64,000 bases of DNA, taken from positions 49,072 to 113,071 of the forward strand of contig CAUPCB010000002.1 of NCBI GenBank assembly GCA_963509715.1, written 5' to 3'. Every line of letters starts with the position of its first letter. Position 1 is the first letter of the stretch. Position numbers and translations under genes: made by a program. Source of the stretch: JABCPE02 sp963509715 (GTDB lineage Bacteria; Bacteroidota; Bacteroidia; Flavobacteriales; Weeksellaceae). The notes under the pieces are model-generated. The model was not told where the DNA came from. It saw only the letters and a list, made by a program, of their open reading frames with translations, and searched no databases. Shown here piece after piece: positions 16,451 through 25,745 of this stretch.

Positions 16451-17980
16451 CGCCCTCCAAAAATCCCTGTCCAAGCTTCGGTATTGTATGGCTTCGGAGA
16501 TATGAGCAGGGCTGATGTTTTCAGAGTCATCTAAATCTGCTATGGTTCGGGCTACTTTTAGGATTCTGTCGTAGGCACGAGCGGAGAGATTTAGTTTTTC
16601 CATGGCGTTTTTTATCAGCTGCTGACAGGTGCTGTCCAGATCGCAGTATTTTTCTAATTCTTTGGGTCCCATTTGGGCATTGTAGTTGATATCCAGTTCT
16701 TTATATCGTTGGGCTTGTATCTCTCTGGCTTTCAGCACGCGGTTTCGTATTTCTATGCTGCTTTCACCTTTTCTTTTTTCTGCAAGTTGCTCAAACTCTA
16801 CTTTTTGGACTTCTATATGAATGTCTATTCTGTCCAAAAGCGGCCCAGACAGCTTATTCATATATCTCTGCATTTCGGTTTGGGAAGAGGTATTGTTCGG
16901 GTCATCAGGGAAATAGCCCGAAGGACTCGGGTTCATACTTGCCACCAGCATAAAACTCGATGGATAATTCACCGAAAATCTCGCTCTGGAAATCGTTACC
17001 TCGCGGTCTTCCAGAGGCTGTCTCATTACCTCCAAAACAGCTCTTTTAAACTCAGGAAGTTCATCAAGGAAAAGGACTCCATTGTGCGCAAGGGAAATTT
17101 CACCAGGTTGAGGATAGGCACCGCCGCCCACTAGAGCGACATCTGAAATGGTGTGATGAGGTGAGCGGAACGGGCGAACGGTCATCAGTGAGGTGTTGCT
17201 GCCCATTTTTCCTGCTACGGAGTGGATTTTAGTGGTTTCCAGAGCCTCTTTCATCGTGAGTGGAGGTAGGATGCTGGGAACTCTCTTGGCGAGCATGGTT
17301 TTTCCGCTGCCAGGAGGGCCTACCAGAATGATATTGTGTCCGCCGGCTGCTGCCACTTCCATAGCTCTTTTGGCGGTTTCTTGTCCTTTTACTTCCGAAA
17401 AATCATAAGGAAATTCATTGATTTTATTCTGAAACTCCTTGCGAGTGTCTATTTCGGTTTTTTCCAAATCTCTTTCTCCATTGAAAAAGTCAATAACCTC
17501 TTTGATGTTTTCCACACCGTAAACATCCAGATTGTTCACTATTGCGGCCTCTTGGGTATTTTGTTTAGGTAAAATAATTCCTTTAAAGCCTTCCTCTCGC
17601 GCTTTTATCGCAATGGGTAAAACGCCTTTTATCGGCTGTAATCCGCCATCGAGGGAGAGCTCCCCCATGATGATGTATTGGTCTAAATTTTCGGCAAGAA
17701 TTTTATCCGAAGCCGCCAAAATCCCTATCGCGATGCTCAGGTCATACGCAGAACCTTCTTTGCGAAGGTCAGCAGGTGCCATGTTGATGGTGATTTTCTT
17801 GCCAGGGAGCTTGTGTCCTACATTTTTCAAAGCTGCCGAAATACGGTGGCTGCTTTCCTTGATGGCATTGTCAGGAAGCCCCACGAGATGATAGCCCACT
17901 CCTTGGTCTACATTTACTTCTATCGTGATGGTCTGGGCAGAGACTCCATGTATGGCACTACCAAAAACTTTGACTAGCAT
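16448..17980 (-). CDS. YifB/ComM-family Mg-chelatase-like AAA+ ATPase
   Basis: 510 aa, standard length. The N-terminal ChlI-like domain begins MLVKVFGSAIHGVSAQTITIEV. The AAA+ core has Walker A GPPGSGKTMLAKR and Walker B FLDELPEF, followed by the C-terminal Mg-chelatase domain (SARAYDRILKVARTIADL). In naturally transformable bacteria ComM promotes branch migration during integration of DNA; comEC is also present 8 kb away. It is the last gene of a leftward unit with the amidotransferase and rmlD genes (23-base gap). Confidence 0.93.
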   Translation of the reverse strand: MLVKVFGSAIHGVSAQTITIEVNVDQGVGYHLVGLPDNAIKESSHRISAALKNVGHKLPGKKITINMAPADLRKEGSAYDLSIAIGILAASDKILAENLDQYIIMGELSLDGGLQPIKGVLPIAIKAREEGFKGIILPKQNTQEAAIVNNLDVYGVENIKEVIDFFNGERDLEKTEIDTRKEFQNKINEFPYDFSEVKGQETAKRAMEVAAAGGHNIILVGPPGSGKTMLAKRVPSILPPLTMKEALETTKIHSVAGKMGSNTSLMTVRPFRSPHHTISDVALVGGGAYPQPGEISLAHNGVLFLDELPEFKRAVLEVMRQPLEDREVTISRARFSVNYPSSFMLVASMNPSPSGYFPDDPNNTSSQTEMQRYMNKLSGPLLDRIDIHIEVQKVEFEQLAEKRKGESSIEIRNRVLKAREIQAQRYKELDINYNAQMGPKELEKYCDLDSTCQQLIKNAMEKLNLSARAYDRILKVARTIADLDDSENISPAHISEAIQYRSLDRDFWRA

Positions 17981-18003
17981 GGCGAAACTAAATTTTGGAA
18001 AGG

Positions 18004-18732
18004 TTAATGATTTTTATTTTGTAAATAATCTTGGGTTAATTTATCTAAGAAAACATACAATTTTTCATTCATTTCTGAATAATCAAAATCAAGAATTTCT
18101 TCTGGAGACTGCACCAATGGATGAGTTTTGCTGAGGTTTAGTAAGTCTTTTTCGCTGTCAATCAGTTCTTTGACTACTTCTTTTGTCAGTTCCATATGGC
18201 ATTGGAAACCATAGACAATATTAGAATATTTCACGATTTGTCTTGGACAGCCTTTGCTGAATGCAAGGATCTGTTTATCGTTTTCCAGCCCTGGCATATC
18301 GTTGTGCCAGTGTCCCACGACCAAAGTTTTCCCAAAATGATTGATTTTTTCATCTTGAAGTCCCTGTTCTGTAAGTTCAATAGCAAAATTTCCTATTTCC
18401 TTTTCTGGACTATGCCCGAATTTAAATCCTAAACTTTCTCCAATCAGCTGAGAACCAAGGCATATTCCTACGACAGCTTTCTCTGTATCGATACATTTTT
18501 TGATAAGGCTCATTTCTGCTTTTGCATCAAAATATGGATACTCTTCCATGCTGGTAGCAGGAGATTGTGGGCCGCCTAGTACGATGAGCATATCTATGTT
18601 TTCAGCGGTATCAGGAAGTTTATCGCCTTCAAAAACTTTTGAAAAAGAAATATTGTATTTACTCTTTTCCGCCCAGTCTAAATAAGCTCCCGCCGTTTCA
18701 AAAGTCTCATGTTGAATGAAATGTATATTCAT
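18004..18732 (-). CDS. Class I glutamine amidotransferase-like protein
   Basis: 242 aa. The nucleophile elbow GICLGSQL carries the catalytic Cys, and YGFQCHMELT carries the His-x-Glu pair, so the triad is complete. VLGGPQSP is the oxyanion strand. It resembles stand-alone GMP-synthase-like amidotransferases of unknown acceptor. It is four bases from rmlD on one side and 23 from comM on the other. Confidence 0.85.
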   Translation of the reverse strand: MNIHFIQHETFETAGAYLDWAEKSKYNISFSKVFEGDKLPDTAENIDMLIVLGGPQSPATSMEEYPYFDAKAEMSLIKKCIDTEKAVVGICLGSQLIGESLGFKFGHSPEKEIGNFAIELTEQGLQDEKINHFGKTLVVGHWHNDMPGLENDKQILAFSKGCPRQIVKYSNIVYGFQCHMELTKEVVKELIDSEKDLLNLSKTHPLVQSPEEILDFDYSEMNEKLYVFLDKLTQDYLQNKNH

Positions 18733-18736
18733 ATTT

Positions 18737-19600
18737 TTATTCTTCTAATAAAGTTTCCATACACTCTTCCAAGCTGTTTTCCCAGTATCTTGGCTCTATG
18801 TTGTAGCTGTTTTCTATTTTGTCCAGACACATTGTGCTTCGCATAGGGCGTCTCGCAGGAGTGGGATATTGGTCTGTGGTGATGGGATTGATTTTACTTT
18901 TACTTTTGGATAGTTCTGCTATTTTTTGTGCAAAATCAAACCAAGTAGTCTCAGGATAGTTAGAAAAATGGAAAATTCCGTATTCTTTTTCTTCCGTACG
19001 GATGATTTTCATAATCACCTCAGCAAGGTCATTGGCATTAGTCGGCTGTCCGAACTGGTCAGCTACTACATTCAGTTCATCTTTGGTGCTGAATAGATTG
19101 AGCATCGTTTTCACGAAATTTTTATTAAATTCAGAATAAAGCCAAGATGTTCTGATGATGATGGTTTTCGGATTTTTTTCCAAAGCAAGGTTTTCGCCCT
19201 CTAATTTGGAAGCGCCATAAACCCCGAGAGGATTGGTAAAATCATCTTCCGTGTAGGGAAGGTCAGTTTCGCCATCAAATACATAATCTGTGGAAACATG
19301 GATTAAATCAATGTTGAGCTCTGCACAAGCTTCGGCAAGGTATCCCACGCCTTCGGCATTGACCGCGAAAGCTTTTTCTTTTTCCTGTTCAGCCAAATCT
19401 ACAGCCGTGTATGCAGAAGCATTGATGCAGAAATCAGGTTGATAATCAGAGAAATAACTATCAACTTGGTTTTTATCCGTGATATCCAAAGTATCATAAT
19501 CTGTGAAACAAAATTCATACTCCAGAGAATGGTCAGAAGCTATTTTGTTCAAACAGTTTCCGAGCTGTCCATTTCCACCGATTACAAGAATTTTTTTCAT
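18737..19600 (-). CDS. rfbD: dTDP-4-dehydrorhamnose reductase
   Basis: 287 aa. NAD(P)-binding motif VIGGNGQLGNCL, then YTAVDLAEQE, HVSTDYVFDG and the catalytic YGASKLEGE (Tyr-x3-Lys) all match RmlD/RfbD. It carries out the last step of dTDP-L-rhamnose synthesis for surface polysaccharides. The other rml genes are not in this window. It is tightly packed between the thioesterase (3-base gap) and amidotransferase (4-base gap) genes. Confidence 0.9.
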   Translation of the reverse strand: MKKILVIGGNGQLGNCLNKIASDHSLEYEFCFTDYDTLDITDKNQVDSYFSDYQPDFCINASAYTAVDLAEQEKEKAFAVNAEGVGYLAEACAELNIDLIHVSTDYVFDGETDLPYTEDDFTNPLGVYGASKLEGENLALEKNPKTIIIRTSWLYSEFNKNFVKTMLNLFSTKDELNVVADQFGQPTNANDLAEVIMKIIRTEEKEYGIFHFSNYPETTWFDFAQKIAELSKSKSKINPITTDQYPTPARRPMRSTMCLDKIENSYNIEPRYWENSLEECMETLLEE

Positions 19601-19603
19601 GAA

Positions 19604-20074
19604 TTATTTGTTTAGAGTTCTTAGATAATTAGCTCTTGACTGAAAATCAGACTGTTCTACTTTGGTCAAGAATTTTTGATTAGCTTGAATGATATCCTCG
19701 CCCATTACTTCTGATTTTCTAGATTTTAGATTAAAATGAATGAAAGTACACCAAAGCACAGCGTATATTTTCTCTGTGTCTAGGTCTTTCATGAGAAGTT
19801 CTATTTTGCAGGTTCTGTCACTTAGCTCTATCAGTTTGCTGGAAATAATCACTTCTTTGTTATATTTTACTTCTTTCAGATAGGCTATTTCGTTTTGTAT
19901 AACTACCCATACACAGCCTGTTTTGTGGGCGTATTCTTCGTGGGTAAATTCATAATGCTCTGCCATGTGGTCATCTCTGGCATTGAGCATGTAGTCGATG
20001 TATTTAGAATTGTTAAGATGCCCCATAGGGTCACAGTCTGTAAATCTGATTTTTGCTTTTGAAAATAGTTCCAT
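19604..20074 (-). CDS. Acyl-CoA thioesterase, hotdog fold (4HBT type)
   Basis: 156 aa from the ATG at 20074 (MELFSKAKIRFTDCDPMGHLNN); an in-frame ATG 21 bases upstream is less typical of the family. The Asp of FTDCDPMGHLNNSKYIDY is the catalytic residue of the YbgC/4HBT class. It hydrolyses an acyl-CoA or acyl-ACP, with substrate unknown. It begins the leftward unit thioesterase-rmlD-amidotransferase-comM. Confidence 0.82.
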   Translation of the reverse strand: MELFSKAKIRFTDCDPMGHLNNSKYIDYMLNARDDHMAEHYEFTHEEYAHKTGCVWVVIQNEIAYLKEVKYNKEVIISSKLIELSDRTCKIELLMKDLDTEKIYAVLWCTFIHFNLKSRKSEVMGEDIIQANQKFLTKVEQSDFQSRANYLRTLNK

Positions 20075-20100
20075 TGTAAAGTATTTAAATGTCAAATTTA

Positions 20101-20130
20101 AAAAAAACCACTCAATATTGAGTGGTTTTT
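20101..20130 (-). terminator. Intrinsic terminator of the bamA-ompH operon
   Basis: Palindrome AAAACCACTCAAT / ATTGAGTGGTTTT. On the minus strand it runs into a further T tract. It lies between the last ompH gene and the thioesterase gene. Confidence 0.88.
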
Positions 20131-20152
20131 GTGTCTTAATTATTAAGAAAAA

Positions 20153-20656
20153 TTATTTAAGTCCTAATTCTTTTTTTACTGCTGCAGTAGCATCTGCTCC
20201 ACCTCTGTAAATAAGACCAACTGTATTAGTATCGAATACAAAATCCCATCCGTTAGCTTTTGCTACTTTTGCTACAGCATCATTCACTTTCTTTTCGATA
20301 GGTGCATATGCCTCATTTTGTCTCTTAGCTAAATCTTGCTGAGCTACTTGAGTCATTTGTTGAATATTTTGTTGTAATTTTTGCAATTCTTGGTTTCTTT
20401 CTTCGTTTACCTTTTGAGATTGCTTAGGTGCTTCTTCTTGGTATTTTTTGAATTTAGCTTCAGCAGCTGTCATTTGCTTTTCGATTTCAGCTTGTTTAGT
20501 TTTACTGAAAGCTTCTAGTTGCTGGTCAGCTTTTTTCTTTTCTGGCATTAGGTTCAAGATTTCTGCAACATCTAGAGTTGCTAGTTTCTGAGCGCTAACT
20601 GTCCCGAAAGACATTAAAAACATTGCGAATGCAAATAATAAACCTGATTTTTTCAT
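20153..20656 (-). CDS. OmpH/Skp-family periplasmic chaperone (second copy)
   Basis: 167 aa. Signal peptide MKKSGLLFAFAMFLMSFGTVSAQ; the mature start QKLATLDVAEILNLMPE is the OmpH/Skp beta-strand region, followed by a long charged helical hairpin (the tentacle) and a returning strand (KANGWDFVFDTNTVGLIY). It holds unfolded outer-membrane proteins in the periplasm before BamA inserts them. It is the last gene of the bamA operon, 24 bases after the first ompH paralogue. Confidence 0.92.
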   Translation of the reverse strand: MKKSGLLFAFAMFLMSFGTVSAQKLATLDVAEILNLMPEKKKADQQLEAFSKTKQAEIEKQMTAAEAKFKKYQEEAPKQSQKVNEERNQELQKLQQNIQQMTQVAQQDLAKRQNEAYAPIEKKVNDAVAKVAKANGWDFVFDTNTVGLIYRGGADATAAVKKELGLK

Positions 20657-20680
20657 AACTTTTGATTAAATTTAATATTC

Positions 20681-21268
20681 TTATTTTTTATTTTTCTTGG
20701 AATTATTTTTTTCCTTTTTATTTTCTTTATCCTTTTCTCCATCTTTTGGGTTGTCCCTCATCAGGAGATCCAGCACCATCTTGGTGTAGTCATACCTTTT
20801 ATCAGTGAATAGCACACTGCTGTCAGAACTTCTATCAAGAATTATGCCTAAATCATTTTTTTCAGCGATAGTTCTGATGGCATTCCACACTTTTTCTTGA
20901 AAAGGCTGGACTACTTTGGCTCTGAATGTGTTGATTTCACCTTGTGCAGTGAATTTTTCTTTCAAATGAGCCTGCACTTTTTTCTCCAAATCAGCCACTT
21001 CTTTTTCCCTTGTTTTCAGCTGTTCTCCTACTAAAAGGATTCTTTCATTATCAAAGAGTTCTTTCTTTTTGTTGTAGTTTGACTGCAAGGAATCCAGCTG
21101 CATCTGCCAATACTTTATCTGTTTGTTAAATCTTTCATCAGCTTCCTTGTATTCGGGAAGACTTTTCAAGATAAAATCAGAATCTACCACGCCAATTTTC
21201 TGTGCCGAAGATACTACAAATCCCCCAAACATGAAAATTATTCCTAAAAATAATGCGTATTTTCTCAT
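20681..21268 (-). CDS. OmpH/Skp-family periplasmic chaperone (first copy) with Lys-rich tail
   Basis: 195 aa from MRKYALFLGIIFMFGGFVVSSAQ; an earlier in-frame ATG (21316) would precede the signal peptide and overlap bamA. The mature part KIGVVDSDFILKSLPEYKEAD and the helical arm match Skp. Unlike its neighbour it ends in a strongly basic, low-complexity tail rich in Lys, Asn and Glu, about 25 residues. It lies 11 bases after bamA; two tandem ompH genes behind bamA are usual in flavobacteria. Confidence 0.92.
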   Translation of the reverse strand: MRKYALFLGIIFMFGGFVVSSAQKIGVVDSDFILKSLPEYKEADERFNKQIKYWQMQLDSLQSNYNKKKELFDNERILLVGEQLKTREKEVADLEKKVQAHLKEKFTAQGEINTFRAKVVQPFQEKVWNAIRTIAEKNDLGIILDRSSDSSVLFTDKRYDYTKMVLDLLMRDNPKDGEKDKENKKEKNNSKKNKK

Positions 21269-21279
21269 TTTTAAATCTT

Positions 21280-23802
21280 TTATAGTGATTGATTCATCAA
21301 GAAGTGAGTCTGCCATCCTGAAGGAGAATTAGATGTAGAATAAGGCAGTTTATCAATTCCATAAGCAAAATCAAATCCGATAAGCCCGAATGCTCCCATA
21401 TAGATTCTCACACCTACACCCACAGATCTCTGTAATTTGAATGGGTTATAAGTGTTAAATCCTTTCCATGTGTTACCACCTTCAGCAAAAGCCAATCCGT
21501 AGATTTTTGCTGTTTGGTTCATAGAAATAGGGTATCTCAGCTCAAGAGCAAATCTGTTGTACAAAATACCACCACCAGTAGGAGTTACATCTGTAGATGT
21601 TCCACCAGATGTAGATGGGTCATCATATCCACGAAGTGGGATAAGCTCTCTACCATCATATCTACCGCTGTATAGACCTGTTCCCCCCATATAGAAACGC
21701 TCAAAAGGAGGTGCTCCCAGCTGCTTATTATACCCATGAAGGAATCCCATCTCTGCACTAGTTCTAAGAACCAATTTACCCAGAACTTCATTATAAGCAT
21801 CAGCTTTGAATTTTATCTTATAATATTCCATCCATCTGTATTTATCAGCAGTAGACATAGTGGAATAATCCTTATTACCAAATGATGAATAAGGTGGAGT
21901 GAATTTAGCTGACAACTCTATATTAGAACCTGTAGTAGGGAATATAGGGTCATATCCAGCAGAGTTTCTGCTCAAACTTACATTAAATGCAAAGTTGTTC
22001 GCTGTACCATGCGTCAGAGTTTCTTCCCCAAAATAGAATGTATAATTATTAAAACTATATCTCTGGTAAGAAAGGCCTGTGTAAAGTGAAAAATAGTTAT
22101 CTGGCCATTCTAGAAGTTTATTAAGCCCGACAGATGCAGACATAATGTTCAGCTTCATAGGATTACCATAATAATCAGAATATTTCACACGAGAGTGGCT
22201 GAAACTCACAGACAAAGCAGTAGGTCTCTTGCCGAAAAGCCATGGCTCCACGAATGATGCACTATAAGTCTGGAAATATTGCCCAGCCTGCGCTTGTAGA
22301 GAAAGTGTCTGTCCGTCTCCTTGAGGAATTAACTTGTTAAATTTCAAGAATTTTCTCAAAGAGAAGTTGTTGAAAGTTAGCCCCAATGTACCAATGAAAG
22401 TGTTTCCACCATATCCTGCCTGAAGCTGGATTTGTGAAGAACCTTTTTCCTCTAATGTCCAGTGAATATCCACCGTGTTATCCTGTGGATTTGGTTTTAT
22501 CTCTTGTCCGATTTTTTGAGGGTCAAAGAACTGCATCCCCGCTAAATCAAAATAAGTTCTTTTGATATCACTCTTAGAGAAAAGTTTTCCAGGGCGCGTT
22601 CTCAAAGCACGAAGGATAACATGGTCATGGGTAGTAGTGTTTCCAGACCAAGTAACCTTATTCCAAGTAGCTCTTTCGCCCTCTGTGATACGGATTTCTA
22701 AGTTGATAGAGTCTCCCTCCACAGACTTTTCTATCGGAGTAATGTTAGAGAAAAGATAACCACTATTCATGTATAATGATTTCAAATCAGAATCATCATC
22801 TTTACCGCCATCTTCTCCCACTTTTTTGTTAAATCCTACAGCATCATAGATGTCTCCCTTTTTGTATCCTAAAAGTCTTTGTAGTGTTTCTGTGGAGAAA
22901 ACAGTGTTTCCGTAGAATTCTATATTTCCGATATAGTATTTTTTACCTTCTTCTAATTTTACTTTGATATCAAAACCTTTATCACTTCTTGTTATAGTAT
23001 CAGAAATGATTTTAGCATCTCTGTAACCGAGTGAATTGTAGTAGCTTATCAAATTATGTTTGTCCTCCTCGTATTTTTCTTTTATCAGTTTAGAAGGTTT
23101 AAGGATACCAGCGAAAAATCTTTTTTGTTTAGTATTTTTAAATCCTTTTTTTCTAAGCTTTTTAGAAGAAATATTTTCATTTCCTTCAAAGTTGATACTT
23201 TCTATTTTTACTTTTTTCCCTTTATCAACTTCAATGGTCCAATCTACCAAATTCGGATCTTCGCCATTTGGTTTTTCTTGGATATTGATTTTAGCATCTG
23301 CAAATCCTTTTTTAATGTATTGCTGCGGAATTTTATTTTGAAGCGTAGAAACTAAATTTTCAGTAATTTTTGTTCCAGGTTTTAGGTCGTTTTCCTTAAT
23401 TAATTTTTCATTTTGGGATTTTTTAATGCCTTTTCCTGTGAATTTAATATCTTTAAGTTCCTTCAAATCTTGTAAAGCAAATCTCAAAACCACCTGTTCT
23501 CCGTTTACACTTTCCACATAAACTTCCACTTTTGAGAAAGAGTTCGTATCCCAAAGTTTCTTGATTGCATTACTGATTCTTTGTCCAGGTATTTCCACAG
23601 CTTCTCCTTTGTAGAGACCTGTAAATTTTAATATCTGCTCTGGAGTATATTTTTTTACACCATCTACAATGATTCCCTGAAGGGTGTAATTTCCGCTCTG
23701 TTGTTCAGAAATCTGTGTTGCATTCTCTTTTTGGGTAATCTGTCCTTGAACCTGAGTTGCAGATGCCATTAGAAGGATAATTGGCAATATTTTAAAATTC
23801 AT
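21280..23802 (-). CDS. bamA: Outer membrane protein assembly factor BamA
   Basis: 840 aa. A signal peptide is followed by POTRA repeats (first near YTLQGIIVDGVKKYTPEQIL) and a 16-strand Omp85 barrel. The L6 loop signature appears as RGYDDPST. It inserts beta-barrel proteins into the outer membrane. It ends in SGWQTHFLMNQSL, so the final residue is Leu rather than the usual aromatic. Gene order uppS-bamA-ompH-ompH couples the barrel-assembly machine with its chaperones. Confidence 0.96.
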   Translation of the reverse strand: MNFKILPIILLMASATQVQGQITQKENATQISEQQSGNYTLQGIIVDGVKKYTPEQILKFTGLYKGEAVEIPGQRISNAIKKLWDTNSFSKVEVYVESVNGEQVVLRFALQDLKELKDIKFTGKGIKKSQNEKLIKENDLKPGTKITENLVSTLQNKIPQQYIKKGFADAKINIQEKPNGEDPNLVDWTIEVDKGKKVKIESINFEGNENISSKKLRKKGFKNTKQKRFFAGILKPSKLIKEKYEEDKHNLISYYNSLGYRDAKIISDTITRSDKGFDIKVKLEEGKKYYIGNIEFYGNTVFSTETLQRLLGYKKGDIYDAVGFNKKVGEDGGKDDDSDLKSLYMNSGYLFSNITPIEKSVEGDSINLEIRITEGERATWNKVTWSGNTTTHDHVILRALRTRPGKLFSKSDIKRTYFDLAGMQFFDPQKIGQEIKPNPQDNTVDIHWTLEEKGSSQIQLQAGYGGNTFIGTLGLTFNNFSLRKFLKFNKLIPQGDGQTLSLQAQAGQYFQTYSASFVEPWLFGKRPTALSVSFSHSRVKYSDYYGNPMKLNIMSASVGLNKLLEWPDNYFSLYTGLSYQRYSFNNYTFYFGEETLTHGTANNFAFNVSLSRNSAGYDPIFPTTGSNIELSAKFTPPYSSFGNKDYSTMSTADKYRWMEYYKIKFKADAYNEVLGKLVLRTSAEMGFLHGYNKQLGAPPFERFYMGGTGLYSGRYDGRELIPLRGYDDPSTSGGTSTDVTPTGGGILYNRFALELRYPISMNQTAKIYGLAFAEGGNTWKGFNTYNPFKLQRSVGVGVRIYMGAFGLIGFDFAYGIDKLPYSTSNSPSGWQTHFLMNQSL

Positions 23803-23829
23803 GTGATTTTTTCTTAAATTCTACTTTTA

Positions 23830-24579
23830 CTACTTGTTTTCTAACTGCTCACTTATTTTACCGAACCGGCGTTCTTTAGTTTGATAGTCTAAAATGCATT
23901 GGAAAAAAGTTTCTTTGGTAAAGTCTGGCCATAAAACATCTATAAACTGCATCTCCGCATAAGCTATCTGCCAGAGCAGAAAATTACTAACCCGAACTTC
24001 TCCACTTGTTCTAATAAGTAAATCTACTGGTGGAATTTCCTTGGTATATAGATGCTGTTCAAAAAGATGTTCATCAATATTATTTTCATTAATATCTCCA
24101 TTTTTTACCTTTTTACACAGTTCTTTTACAGCATTTAGTATTTCTTTTTGTGAACCATAACTTAGAGCCAGTGTAAGATTTCCTTTGGTGTTGTTTTTGG
24201 TAAGCTCCATGATATTATAGAGCTGATTTCTTACATCTTCTGGTAGTGCTTCTAAATCTCCTATGGCGCGGATTCTAATTCCTTTTGAAAAAATCTCTTC
24301 AGCCTCCTGTAACAATGTAGAAGAAAGTAGATTCATAAGCGTATCTACTTCCTCCGTTGGTCTGTTCCAGTTTTCCGTTGAAAAAGTATAAAGCGTAAGA
24401 TAAGGAATAGCCACTTCATTACAAGCACTGATAGCCTCTCTTACAGCTTTTATGGCATTTTTATGCCCAAAAGTTCTTTCTTTATTTTGTGATTTTGCCC
24501 ACCTACCGTTGCCATCCATAATGATGGCAACATGCTTGGGCAGATTATCAAAATTTAACTTTTCTTTTACAGATATCAT
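23830..24579 (-). CDS. uppS: Isoprenyl transferase (undecaprenyl diphosphate synthase)
   Basis: 249 aa, normal length. HVAIIMDGNGRWAK holds the catalytic Asp and diphosphate-binding Gly-Arg; TLYTFSTENWNRP and the C-terminal LLIRTSGEVRVSNFLLWQIAYAE complete the cis-prenyltransferase motifs (family members usually have Gly-Glu-x-Arg-x-Ser, present here). It makes the C55 carrier for peptidoglycan and O-antigen. It sits 27 bases ahead of bamA and 8 behind DUF6089. Confidence 0.95.
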   Translation of the reverse strand: MISVKEKLNFDNLPKHVAIIMDGNGRWAKSQNKERTFGHKNAIKAVREAISACNEVAIPYLTLYTFSTENWNRPTEEVDTLMNLLSSTLLQEAEEIFSKGIRIRAIGDLEALPEDVRNQLYNIMELTKNNTKGNLTLALSYGSQKEILNAVKELCKKVKNGDINENNIDEHLFEQHLYTKEIPPVDLLIRTSGEVRVSNFLLWQIAYAEMQFIDVLWPDFTKETFFQCILDYQTKERRFGKISEQLENK

Positions 24580-24587
24580 TTATTTTT

Positions 24588-25379
24588 TTATTTACAATAA
24601 CAAGGTGGTCTTCCAAATGCATAGGAAATACCTATTGTAACAGAGTTTAACCAATCTTTACCTTTACCCTTGTGTCCATCCATATACTGTTGTAGAGCAG
24701 TTTCTGCAGCTGCACGGTTTGCAGGAGAAACATTGTATCTAATAGTATGATTCATTTTATCAAGATTACTATAATCAAGATTATCAGTAAATGTATATCT
24801 AAGCATAGCCTCAGCAAAGATAGACCAATTATATCCAAATTTGTATTTTAGACCTAAACCAAAAGGAATACCTAAAGTTACTTTCTTTTTGTGGATGTTT
24901 TCACCAGTGTATGTAGTAGAAATCAAAAATCCTCTACTTGATTGTCCCACAGTAGTTGTAAGGTTTGGAGCATCATACATTAACCCAGAAATCCCAGCGA
25001 AAACATATGGACTAAATTTAGTTTCATTTCTTTTTAACTCATCATTGATAGAGAAAAAAGCATATTCAAATAAAGCAGATGCTTCTAAAATATCATTAGA
25101 CATTTTAGTAGTTCCTGTATAAAGGTTATCAAAGAAAGCAATATTATATGCTCCTTCAACTCTTATTCCCTGTCTTGGGTTTAGGTTTCTTTTGTAAAAT
25201 GCACCTATGTATGTAGGCTGAACCCTTCTATTTGTTCCTGCATCAGGGAAGGATTTTACGACACTCTTAGCATCTCCTCCAACAATAGAATACCCTCCTT
25301 TTATTCCTATTTCATGTCTTTGGGCAAATCCCATAGCCATACACAAGGTAAATAATCCAAATGTTATGTGTTTTTTCAT
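24588..25379 (-). CDS. DUF6089-type outer-membrane beta-barrel protein
   Basis: 263 aa from MKKHITFGLFTLCMAMGFAQ; the ATG 27 bases further up adds a non-signal extension and is unlikely. The mature protein starts RHEIGIKGGYSIVGGDAKS and shows alternating hydrophobic strands (YIGAFYKRNLNP, SPYVFAGISGLM), typical of the small porin-like protein encoded just upstream of uppS-bamA in flavobacteria. It ends in SYAFGRPPCYCK with two Cys, unusual for a barrel end. Role unknown. First gene of the operon. Confidence 0.8.
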   Translation of the reverse strand: MKKHITFGLFTLCMAMGFAQRHEIGIKGGYSIVGGDAKSVVKSFPDAGTNRRVQPTYIGAFYKRNLNPRQGIRVEGAYNIAFFDNLYTGTTKMSNDILEASALFEYAFFSINDELKRNETKFSPYVFAGISGLMYDAPNLTTTVGQSSRGFLISTTYTGENIHKKKVTLGIPFGLGLKYKFGYNWSIFAEAMLRYTFTDNLDYSNLDKMNHTIRYNVSPANRAAAETALQQYMDGHKGKGKDWLNSVTIGISYAFGRPPCYCK

Positions 25380-25410
25380 ATCTAAAATTATTTTATTTAT
25401 TTTCAATTTG

Positions 25411-25418
25411 CAAATATA
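25411..25418 (-). promoter_or_regulatory. Putative -7 promoter element (TATATTTG) of the DUF6089-uppS-bamA operon
   Basis: TAnnTTTGC on the minus strand, 32 bases before the start at 25379. Confidence 0.65.
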
Positions 25419-25582
25419 ACTTTTTTTTAATTTATCAATGTCTAAATATTGTTAAAAAATGAAAAATACTATTAAATTATTGGATTAGAAATAAAAAATA
25501 AATTTTATCTCTGAAAATCAATAATATATAAAATTTTAAAAACTAATTTAAATTAAAAACATGATTTTTGGCATAAATTTTG
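25419..25582. other. AT-rich gene-free stretch
   Basis: No open reading frame of note and no stable hairpin is visible here. It should hold the upstream promoter parts of the leftward bamA operon and of the rightward small RNA candidate. Confidence 0.5.
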
Positions 25583-25590
25583 TAATTTTG
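25583..25590 (+). promoter_or_regulatory. Putative -7 promoter element (TAATTTTG) of the small RNA candidate
   Basis: TAnnTTTGC match on the plus strand; predicted start of RNA about 25597. No good -33 TTG is visible. A sigma-54-like TGGCAT-N5-TTGTA overlaps it (one mismatch at each box) but is probably chance. Confidence 0.45.
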
Positions 25591-25596
25591 CCCCCA

Positions 25597-25745
25597 ATGT
25601 TATAATTAGTTTTTTTAGTTGTAGTATTTCTTTTAATCTGTTTTGAAATACTATATTTAGAATCCCCGACCATAATTGGTCAAAAGTAGATGTTAGAATC
25701 TATTAGCCATGATCCGAGAGCCAACAAATTCTCGGATTTTTTATT
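25597..25745 (+). ncRNA. Candidate small non-coding RNA (about 150 nt)
   Basis: There is no gene on this strand between the bamA operon and comEC, yet a promoter-like element leads to a transcript-shaped segment that ends in a proper plus-strand terminator. Inside are a 9-bp perfect hairpin (TAGTATTTC / GAAATACTA, 25622-25653) and GACCA-TAAT-TGGTC (25668-25681). Not a tRNA, SRP RNA or RNase P by length and motifs. 6S-like RNA or another flavobacterial RNA family is possible, but I cannot assign one. Confidence 0.5.

Noticed and set aside
25568..25585. Sigma-54-like promoter TTGGCATAAATTTTGTA before the small RNA candidate
   Set aside because: One mismatch at each conserved box and no activator site visible; in AT-rich DNA this is likely chance, and a TAnnTTTG element at the same place suffices.
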